In this document: one piece after another, positions 16,677 to 23,368 of the stretch
Layout of the letters: every line of letters begins with the position of its first letter
Numbering within the stretch: the stretch's first letter is position 1
From: an uncultured Naasia sp.
GTDB lineage: Bacteria > Actinomycetota > Actinomycetes > Actinomycetales > Microbacteriaceae
Assembly: GCA_913778905.1 (NCBI GenBank)
Contig: CAJYYA010000023.1
Coordinates: forward strand, 62,001-126,000
Length of the DNA stretch: 64,000 bases
Direction of reading: 5' to 3'
Notes under the pieces: generated by a model
The model's input: the letters and a program-made list of their open reading frames with translations, nothing else
The model's database searches: none
Told to the model about the DNA's origin: nothing
Position numbers and translations under genes: made by a program

Positions 16677-19520
16677 TCAGGCGCGACGACGACGGCCGAC
16701 CGTGACGGCCGCCAGGCCGGCGAGGAGCAGGACGGCACCGATGCCGATGAACGGGGCGATGTCCGCGCCCGTCGAGGCGAGTGACGCCGCGTCCTTCCCG
16801 GTCGCCCCCGCGGGCATCGGAAGGGGGACCGCCCCGCCGTTCCCGGCCCCGTCGGTTCCGCCGCCTCCCGTTCCCGGGTCGACGATCGGACCCGTGCAGT
16901 CGATGCTGCCCATGCGGAGCGAGAACCCGTCGGTGTCGGCGTCGTCGGCGTAGAACGTCGGCTTGACACCACCGCGGCACTGGCTGTCGTCGGCGACCGC
17001 GAAGCCTTCGTTCGCATAATTGGCTGCCTCGGCCGGGCGCGAATAGAGCGCCGACGGGGTGAAGGAGCCGCTGGCGCCGAGACGGTATTCGGCGATCCGG
17101 CCGCCGCAGGCCTCGTCGCACACGACCCACAGTGATCCTCGGTCGGCGTCGTACTGGACGTCCGCCACCAGGGCGAAGTCGACATCGCTCTTCACGTCGA
17201 TGGTCGCGACCCGGGCGAACGAGCCGTCGTCCATGAGCGCGTAGGCGTAGACGGACGCGGTGCCCTCCACGCCGACGAAGAAGAGGCCGCCCGTGTGTGC
17301 TGCATAACGCGACGGGTCGTAGACGGCATCGGTGGTCGCATCGACGAAGCCACCCGAGACCAGAGCGGAGTCGGGGATCCAGGTGATGCCCTCGAGGCCC
17401 GCGTTGGCTCCGAGGCCGGGGAAGTCGGCCGCGAGATTCCACTCCCGGGTCGCCTGCAGCGAGGTCGCCGAGCCCGACACGTCGAAGCGGAGGACGGAGG
17501 GGCGGCTCACACCCGATGCGGCGTTGTTGCGCTCGGTCGACACGTAGACGCCACCGGCGGAATCGTCACCCGCGACCGTCACGCCCTCGGCATCCACGAT
17601 GCCGGTCTCGCCGTTCGGATAGCCGAGCTTCTTGCCCGCCGACCAACCGTCGGTGGTCGAAGGCGCCCAACCTCCTGCACCGTCCGACTCGATGCGGTAG
17701 AGCAGGCCGTCGCCGTTCTGCACGGCCCACAGCGTCCCCGGCGCACCGGTCCCCGAGGGCTCCCAGTCGAGGCCGCTCAGGTCGCCACTGAAGGTATCGG
17801 CGTCGTCGAGCGTCGTGACGGTCTGTCCTCCCGGCCACGCGACGGGGTTGAGGATGCCGGCGCATTCGTTGACGGCGCCGCGGGTGGGGACCGACGTGGA
17901 CGTGATCGCACCGGTACCGTCCGGGCAGCGTCCGTAGCTGGTGGAGGCGTGATCGGTCCAGGCGTACTGGTCGAGGAGGGTCACGCCGTCCTTCTCGAAC
18001 AGACGCACCGAGTCGGGCGCGCCGAGGCCGAAGTCGAAACCGGTCGTCCCGTCGCCTCGGTCGAGCACGAGATAGGCGCCCGCAGCCACGGTCGTCCCAG
18101 CCGGGATACGAAAGGTGTGCGCGTCGTCGTCGTCACGGAGGATCAGGCCGCTCGCGTCGACGGTTGCCGTTCCGACGTTCTTGAGCTCGACCCAGTCGCC
18201 GGGGGTGCCGCCCTCGGACTCCACCTCGTTGATGACCAGCGGCGTGGAGCAGTTGTTGGGGGCACCCTTCGTCGACACCGTCGTCGTCGTCATGTCGCCG
18301 GTCCCGTCGGGGCAGCGCCCGTAGGTGACGGCCGCGTGGTCGGTCCAGGAATACGACGCGATGGCGGTGACGCCGTCGGCGGCGAAGAGCCGGGCGCTGT
18401 CCGCCTTGCCGAGCCCGAAGGGGAAGCCCGAGGGATTCGCGGCGCTCACCCCGTCGATCACGAAGAACGACTTCGACGGGATGATGCTGCCCGACGGAGC
18501 AACCCAGGGTGCACGGGCGTCGTCGTTGTCACGGAACTGGAACCCCGAGATGTCGACGGCAGCGGACGACACGTTGTAGAGCTCGACCCAGTCGGTGTCA
18601 TCGCCGTTCGACTCGACCTCGTTGATGACGACGGACCCCGCAGCCGCGGGAGCCGCGCAGTCGTTCGGAGCACCCTTGGTCGCGGACGCGGTGACCGCGA
18701 AGTCGCCGCGCCCGTCGGCGCAGCGACCATAGGTCGTGGCTGCATGGCCGGTCCAGGAGTAGCTATCGATGAGGGTCGTGCCGTCGGCCGCGAACAGTCG
18801 CACGGAGTCGGGTTCCCCGAGACCGAAGCCGAAGGTCGCCTGGTCGAGCACGAGATAGGCGCCGGCGGCGATACTCGTGCCCGCAGGGATTGTGTAGACG
18901 TGCGTGTCGTCGGAATCCTTGAGCTGCAGCCCCGAGACGTCGACGGCGACGCGCGCCGTGTTCACGAGCTCGACCCAGTCGCCCGGCGTTCCCCCGCTCG
19001 ACTCGATCTCGTTGATGAGCACCGCGTCTGACGCGTCGACCGCGCAGATGTTCGTGGCGTTCTTGCTGGTGCTACCGGAGACCGAGAAGTCACCCGTGCC
19101 CTCCGCGCAGCGCTGCCAGCTCGTACCCGGGTCCTGGGTCCAGCTGAAGCTGTCGAGAAGCACCGTGCCGTCGGCTGAGAACAGCCGCGCCGAGTCCCGC
19201 TTCCCGAGCCCGAACTTGTTCGCGCCCGCATTGACGTCGGCCGTGAAGTGCCCACCGGCCGCCAGCGTCGTGCCCGAGGGCACGGTGAAGGGCACGTGGG
19301 TGTCGTCGTCGTCGAGAATCCGATATCCGGAGATGTCGACGCTCGTCGACCCGGTGTTGACCAGCTCGACCCAGTCGGCGGCGATCTCCACCTCGTTGAT
19401 GGCGATAGGTCCGGTGGCCGGTGCGGCGGAAGCGGCGGCGGCCGGGATACCGATCGCGAGCGAGGAGAGGAGGGCACCGACGGCGAGCGGTGCGAGGAGG
19501 CGCCGGAGCGTGGCAGACAT
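16677..19520 (-). CDS. Cell-wall-anchored lamin-tail repeat protein with C-terminal propeller and LAxTG signal
   Basis: A 947-aa surface protein. A Sec signal peptide ends near residue 33. Four lamin-tail-type (LTD) repeats of roughly 125 residues follow to about residue 555. Each has INEVE(S)...DWVEL.N.......SG..., a D-D-D/N-D-D loop and a closing SYSWT-H-A.TYGRC.DG.G motif. From about 560 to 880 there is a propeller-like region resembling esterase-like phytase domains (GLDWEPSGTGAPGTLWAVQN, LEGITWIPDSAL). The C-terminus is a sorting signal: LASTGAD, a hydrophobic helix and the tail GRRRRA. LAxTG is the motif recognised by class E sortases of high-GC Gram-positives. GAAGG lies upstream of the ATG. 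Substrate or partner unknown. Confidence 0.85.
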   Translation of the reverse strand: MSATLRRLLAPLAVGALLSSLAIGIPAAAASAAPATGPIAINEVEIAADWVELVNTGSTSVDISGYRILDDDDTHVPFTVPSGTTLAAGGHFTADVNAGANKFGLGKRDSARLFSADGTVLLDSFSWTQDPGTSWQRCAEGTGDFSVSGSTSKNATNICAVDASDAVLINEIESSGGTPGDWVELVNTARVAVDVSGLQLKDSDDTHVYTIPAGTSIAAGAYLVLDQATFGFGLGEPDSVRLFAADGTTLIDSYSWTGHAATTYGRCADGRGDFAVTASATKGAPNDCAAPAAAGSVVINEVESNGDDTDWVELYNVSSAAVDISGFQFRDNDDARAPWVAPSGSIIPSKSFFVIDGVSAANPSGFPFGLGKADSARLFAADGVTAIASYSWTDHAAVTYGRCPDGTGDMTTTTVSTKGAPNNCSTPLVINEVESEGGTPGDWVELKNVGTATVDASGLILRDDDDAHTFRIPAGTTVAAGAYLVLDRGDGTTGFDFGLGAPDSVRLFEKDGVTLLDQYAWTDHASTSYGRCPDGTGAITSTSVPTRGAVNECAGILNPVAWPGGQTVTTLDDADTFSGDLSGLDWEPSGTGAPGTLWAVQNGDGLLYRIESDGAGGWAPSTTDGWSAGKKLGYPNGETGIVDAEGVTVAGDDSAGGVYVSTERNNAASGVSRPSVLRFDVSGSATSLQATREWNLAADFPGLGANAGLEGITWIPDSALVSGGFVDATTDAVYDPSRYAAHTGGLFFVGVEGTASVYAYALMDDGSFARVATIDVKSDVDFALVADVQYDADRGSLWVVCDEACGGRIAEYRLGASGSFTPSALYSRPAEAANYANEGFAVADDSQCRGGVKPTFYADDADTDGFSLRMGSIDCTGPIVDPGTGGGGTDGAGNGGAVPLPMPAGATGKDAASLASTGADIAPFIGIGAVLLLAGLAAVTVGRRRRA

Positions 19521-19561
19521 GGGAGACCTTCGTGCGTGGGGGCGGACGGCGGAGCGTCTTC

Positions 19562-19592
19562 CACCCTCCGGGGCCCGGGTTACCGGAGGGTG
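19562..19592. promoter_or_regulatory. Inverted repeat in the LTD protein / gabT divergent region
   Basis: CACCCTCCGG (19562-19571) and CCGGAGGGTG (19583-19592) form a perfect 10-bp inverted repeat with an 11-base spacer, between two divergent genes. It could be an operator or a 5'UTR hairpin for the minus-strand gene. Confidence 0.4.
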
Positions 19593-19671
19593 AACCGCAG
19601 GGGAAGAGTCCGCTCTAGGGCGGTCCTCCCGACCCGGGCGTCGCTCCCGGGGTGGGCTCGGGTGACGGGCG

Positions 19672-19677
19672 TAGACT
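19672..19677 (+). promoter_or_regulatory. Candidate -10 box of gabT
   Basis: TAGACT ends 9 bases before the ATG at 19687. The mRNA would be leaderless or have a leader of only two or three bases. Confidence 0.45.
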
Positions 19678-19686
19678 CATCCGACG

Positions 19687-21054
19687 ATGACTGAGACCTC
19701 TGCCGCCGCGTCCTCTTCCACCTCCACCGACCTGGTTCTCGAGCGCCGGGTCGTCACGGAGATCCCCGGGCCCCGTTCGCAGGAACTGCACGCGCGCCGC
19801 GTGAAGGTCGTGCCGCCGGGGGTCCACTCGGTGCTCCCCGTCTACATCGAGAGCGCCCACGACGCGATCGTCCGCGACGTCGACGGCAACCAGTTCATCG
19901 ACCTCGGTGCCGGTATCGGTGTGACCACGGTCGGCCACACGCAGGCCGAGGTCGTCGAGGCCGCGAAAGCGCAGCTCGACAAGTACCTCCACACCCTGTT
20001 CACCATCACGCCCTACGAGCCCTACGTGCGCGTCGCCGAGCTGATGGCCGAGCACACCCCCGGTGACTTCGAGAAGCGCACCGTGCTCGTCAACTCGGGC
20101 GCCGAGGCCGTCGAGAACGCCGTGAAGATCGCCCGCAAGTTCACGGGTCGCCGTGCGATCGCGGTGCTCGACCACGGCTACCACGGCCGTACCAACCTCA
20201 CGATGGCCATGAACTTCAAGGCCGCCCCGTACGGCACCGGGTACGGCCCCTTCGCCGGCGACGTCTTCCACGCGCCCAGCTCCTACCCCTACCGCGACGG
20301 GCTGTCGGGTGCCGAGGCCGCCGAGCGCACCTTCTGGTACCTCGAGAAGCACGTCGGCGCGTCCGACCTCGCCGCGCTGGTCGTCGAGCCCGTTCAGGGT
20401 GAGGGCGGCTTCATGGTCCCCGCCGACGGCTACCTGCCCGCGCTCAAGGAGTGGACCGAGAAGAACGGCGTCGTCTTCGTCTCGGACGAGATCCAGAGCG
20501 GTATGGCCCGCACCGGCAAGTACTTCGCCAGCGAGCACTTCGGCATCGTCCCGGACCTCATCACCTTCGCCAAGGGCATCGCCGCCGGCCTCCCCCTCGC
20601 GGGCGTCACCGGCCGCGCCGACATCATGGACTCGTCGCACCCGGGCGGACTGGGCGGCACCTTCGGCGGCAACCCTGTGGCCGCCGCCGCCGCTGTCGCC
20701 GTCTTCGAGATGATCGAGAAGGACGCTCTCCTCGCCGAGGCGACCCGTATCGAGAAGCGCCTCAAGGGCGGCCTCGAAGATCTGCAGTCGCGATTCGACA
20801 TCATCGGAGACATCCGCGGCCACGGTGCCATGGTCGCGATCGAGCTCGTCGAGTCGGGCACGGCTCAGACCACGAAGGTCCCGAACTCCGCCGCCGTATC
20901 GGCTCTGGCCGCACACGCTGCGAAGAACGGCGTCCTGGTGTTGACCGCGGGGACCAACGGCAACGTCCTCCGGTTCCTGCCCAGCCTGGCCATCACGGAT
21001 GCTCAGCTCGACGATGCCCTCGGTGTCCTCGCCGACGGCTTCGCGTCGCTCTGA
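19687..21054 (+). CDS. gabT: 4-aminobutyrate--2-oxoglutarate transaminase
   Basis: PLP-dependent class III aminotransferase, 455 aa, that converts GABA and 2-oxoglutarate to succinate semialdehyde and glutamate. The protein has GVHSVLPVYIESAHDAIVRD, NSGAEAVENAVKIARK (phosphate-binding), DHGYHGRTNLTMAMNFKAAP, and VVEPVQGEGGFMVP. The catalytic region is VFVSDEIQSGMARTGK (cofactor Asp), followed by ITFAKGIAAGLPLAG with the PLP lysine. GGTFGGNPVAAAAAV and the C-terminal LPSLAITDAQLDDAL complete it. It heads a same-strand run with an asparaginase and alanine dehydrogenase, all releasing or moving amino groups. Other omega-amino acids are possible substrates. Confidence 0.92.
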   Translation: MTETSAAASSSTSTDLVLERRVVTEIPGPRSQELHARRVKVVPPGVHSVLPVYIESAHDAIVRDVDGNQFIDLGAGIGVTTVGHTQAEVVEAAKAQLDKYLHTLFTITPYEPYVRVAELMAEHTPGDFEKRTVLVNSGAEAVENAVKIARKFTGRRAIAVLDHGYHGRTNLTMAMNFKAAPYGTGYGPFAGDVFHAPSSYPYRDGLSGAEAAERTFWYLEKHVGASDLAALVVEPVQGEGGFMVPADGYLPALKEWTEKNGVVFVSDEIQSGMARTGKYFASEHFGIVPDLITFAKGIAAGLPLAGVTGRADIMDSSHPGGLGGTFGGNPVAAAAAVAVFEMIEKDALLAEATRIEKRLKGGLEDLQSRFDIIGDIRGHGAMVAIELVESGTAQTTKVPNSAAVSALAAHAAKNGVLVLTAGTNGNVLRFLPSLAITDAQLDDALGVLADGFASL

Positions 21055-21112
21055 GCCGGTTCGTGACCTCTCGCGCGCCGATGGGCCGCATCATGCCCAC
21101 AGGAGATCCTGA

Positions 21113-22123
21113 ATGAGCGCGGCGACACCCCAACGGGGAACCTTCGCGGTGAGCGACGCCGTCGAGCTCGCAGTCGTCGAGCGCGGCGGTTTCGTCGAGT
21201 CCAGGCACATCGGCTCGGCCGTCGTCCTGGACGCCGAAGGGCAGATCGTCCGGGAGCTGGGCGACCCGCGCGCCGCGATCTTCCCTCGTTCGACGCTCAA
21301 GCCCTTCCAGGCGCTCGCGTCGCTGGCGAGCGGCGCCGACCTGTCGCCCGAGCAGATGGTCGTGGCGACGGCGAGCCACCGCGGCACCGTCGAGCAGGCC
21401 AAGCTCGTGCGCCGCATCCTCGGCCGGGTGCGACTCAAGCTCAACGCCCTGCTCTGCCCGCCGGCCTGGCCGGAGGACCTCGAAGCGCGCAACGAGCTCC
21501 TGAAGGGCGGACACGGTCCGCTTCCGGTGTTCATGGAGTGCTCCGGCAAGCACGCGGCCATGCTGCAGGCGTGCGTCGCGAGCCAATGGGACACGGAGAG
21601 CTACCTCAGCCCTGAGCACCCGCTGCAGGAGCGCGTCCGCGAGGTCATCCAGCGGATGACAGGCGAGCACATCACCGCCAGCTCGGTCGATGGTTGCGGA
21701 CTCCCCGTGTACGCGGTCAGCCTCGTGGGTCTCGCCGCGGGGTACGCGCGGATCCGTACGACGACGCACGACTCCCCCTGGCCGCTGTACCGCGACGCCG
21801 CGAGTCTCACGGATGCGGTCCTCGCCCACCCCGAGCTCATCTCGGGCAAGGACGGGGCCGACGCCGTGCTCATCCAGGAGCTCGGCGCACTGGCCAAGGT
21901 CGGCGCGGAAGGCGTCATGGTCGCGGCGCTCCCCGACGGGACCACCGCCGCGGTGAAAGTGCTCGACGGCAATCTCCGACCGGCCGCCGTCGTGCTGGTC
22001 GAGCTGCTCGCCTCCGTGGGGGCCATCGACGAACCCGCCGCCCAGCGCGTCCGCGCGCGTCTCGACCTCGCGGTCCTCGGCGGCGGCCGCCCGGTCGGCG
22101 AGATCCGCGTCACCTGCGTCTGA
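21113..22123 (+). CDS. Asparaginase (AnsA-II / thermolabile type, Asparaginase_II family)
   Basis: Cytoplasmic L-asparaginase of the Rhizobium etli type II family, 336 aa, unrelated to the E. coli amyloid-like folds. Recognisable blocks are VVERGGFVESRHIGSAVVLD, FPRSTLKPFQALA (Ser/Lys pair), MVVATASHRGTVEQ, MECSGKHAAMLQACV (the conserved SGKH) and SVDGCGLPVYAVSLVGLAAG. C-terminal conserved parts are ISGKDGADAVLIQELGALAK and LGGGRPVGEIR. AGGAGAT precedes the ATG. It lies 58 bases after gabT on the same strand and 92 bases before ald, probably transcribed with gabT. The product aspartate would feed transamination. Confidence 0.85.
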   Translation: MSAATPQRGTFAVSDAVELAVVERGGFVESRHIGSAVVLDAEGQIVRELGDPRAAIFPRSTLKPFQALASLASGADLSPEQMVVATASHRGTVEQAKLVRRILGRVRLKLNALLCPPAWPEDLEARNELLKGGHGPLPVFMECSGKHAAMLQACVASQWDTESYLSPEHPLQERVREVIQRMTGEHITASSVDGCGLPVYAVSLVGLAAGYARIRTTTHDSPWPLYRDAASLTDAVLAHPELISGKDGADAVLIQELGALAKVGAEGVMVAALPDGTTAAVKVLDGNLRPAAVVLVELLASVGAIDEPAAQRVRARLDLAVLGGGRPVGEIRVTCV

Positions 22124-22203
22124 GTCGCGGAGTCCGTCCGCCTCCTCCACCGGGTGACTCGGATCCCCTGCGGATTCCAGGCCGCCGAGGCAGCGGACCG
22201 GTC

Positions 22204-22209
22204 TAGCCT
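22204..22209 (+). promoter_or_regulatory. -10 box, leaderless promoter of ald
   Basis: TAGCCT ends 6 bases before the ATG at 22216, indicating that ald has its own leaderless promoter within the gabT-ansA-ald run. Confidence 0.55.
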
Positions 22210-22215
22210 GACCCC

Positions 22216-23334
22216 ATGCGTGTAGGTGTGCCCGCCGAGGTCAAGGACAACGAGTTCCGTGTCGCCATCACCCCCGCCGGGGTCCACGATCTCGTCGCGC
22301 GCGGGCACCACGTGCTCGTGCAGCAGGGTGCCGGTCTCGGCTCGGGTATCGCCGATGAGGATTTCGTCGCCGCCGGCGCGACCCTTCGCGACGAGGCGCG
22401 GGCCGTCTGGGACGAGAGCGAACTGCTCCTGAAGGTGAAGGAGCCCGTGGCGTCGGAGTACGGGTACTTCCGCGACGACCTCGTGCTCTTCACCTACCTC
22501 CACCTCGCTGCCGAACGCGCGCTGACGGAGGCGCTGGTCGAATCGGGAATCACGGCGATCGCCTACGAGACGGTCCAGCAGGCGGGACGTTCGCTCCCGC
22601 TCCTCGCCCCGATGAGCGAAGTGGCCGGCCGGCTGGCACCGCTCGTCGGACAGTCGACGATGCTCAAGCCGAACGGCGGCCCGGGCCTGCTGCTGCCCGG
22701 TGTCCCCGGAACCCGTCCCGCGAGGGTGGTCGTCCTGGGCGGAGGTGTCGCGGGCACGAACGCCGTCTCGGTGGCCGTCGGATTGGGCGCAGCCGTCCAG
22801 GTGCTCGATACCGACCTCGCCCGCCTGCGCCAGCTCGACGCCCACTACGCGGGTCGCGTCTCGACTGTGGCGTCGAACAGTTACGAGATCGAGCGGGCCG
22901 TCACCGAGGCCGACCTGGTCATCGGTTCCGTTCTCATCGCGGGTGCGAAGACGCCCAAGCTCGTCAGCAACGAGCTCGTCTCGCGGATGCGGCCGGGTAG
23001 CGTCCTCGTGGACATCTCCGTCGACCAGGGGGGCTGCTTCGAGGATTCGCGTCCGACGACGCACAGCGATCCGACGTTCACGGTGCACGGTTCGCTCTTC
23101 TACTGCGTCGCGAACATGCCCGGTGCCGTCCCGCACACCTCGACCTACGCCCTCACCAACGCCACGCTCCCGTTCGTCCGTCCGCTCGCCGACCGGGGTT
23201 GGCGCGCCGCGATGGTCGCGGATCCGGCGCTGGCGCTGGGCCTCAACGTGCGTGGCGGACACATCGTCAACGAGGCGGTGGCGGCGGCGCACGGTCTGGC
23301 GGCATCCCCGCTGGAGTCGGCTCTCGCCGGCTGA
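22216..23334 (+). CDS. ald: Alanine dehydrogenase
   Basis: NAD-dependent L-alanine dehydrogenase, 372 aa, interconverting alanine and pyruvate plus ammonia; soluble hexamer. The N-terminus MRVGVPAEVKDNEFRVAITP is diagnostic. Pyruvate/catalytic residues are in LLKVKEP (Lys) and TYLHLAAE (His). The Rossmann fold has VVVLGGGVAGTNAVSVAVGL, and the late nucleotide segment reads LVDISVDQGGCFEDSRPTTH. The VANMPGAVPHTSTYALTNAT signature follows. It is preceded by a leaderless promoter and ends within a hairpin shared with the convergent FtsK-like gene. Confidence 0.96.
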   Translation: MRVGVPAEVKDNEFRVAITPAGVHDLVARGHHVLVQQGAGLGSGIADEDFVAAGATLRDEARAVWDESELLLKVKEPVASEYGYFRDDLVLFTYLHLAAERALTEALVESGITAIAYETVQQAGRSLPLLAPMSEVAGRLAPLVGQSTMLKPNGGPGLLLPGVPGTRPARVVVLGGGVAGTNAVSVAVGLGAAVQVLDTDLARLRQLDAHYAGRVSTVASNSYEIERAVTEADLVIGSVLIAGAKTPKLVSNELVSRMRPGSVLVDISVDQGGCFEDSRPTTHSDPTFTVHGSLFYCVANMPGAVPHTSTYALTNATLPFVRPLADRGWRAAMVADPALALGLNVRGGHIVNEAVAAAHGLAASPLESALAG

Positions 23335-23368
23335 TCCGGAAGTGCTGTCGGAACGGTCGTCCGATCAG
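23331..23368. terminator. Hairpin shared by convergent ald and FtsK-like genes
   Basis: CTGATC-C-GGA (23331-23340) pairs with TCC-GATCAG (23360-23368) with one bulged C and a 19-base loop. The left arm contains the ald stop codon (23332-23334) and the right arm contains the FtsK-like gene's stop (23365-23367). No clear U-tract follows. A bidirectional terminator is the simplest reading. Confidence 0.45.
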
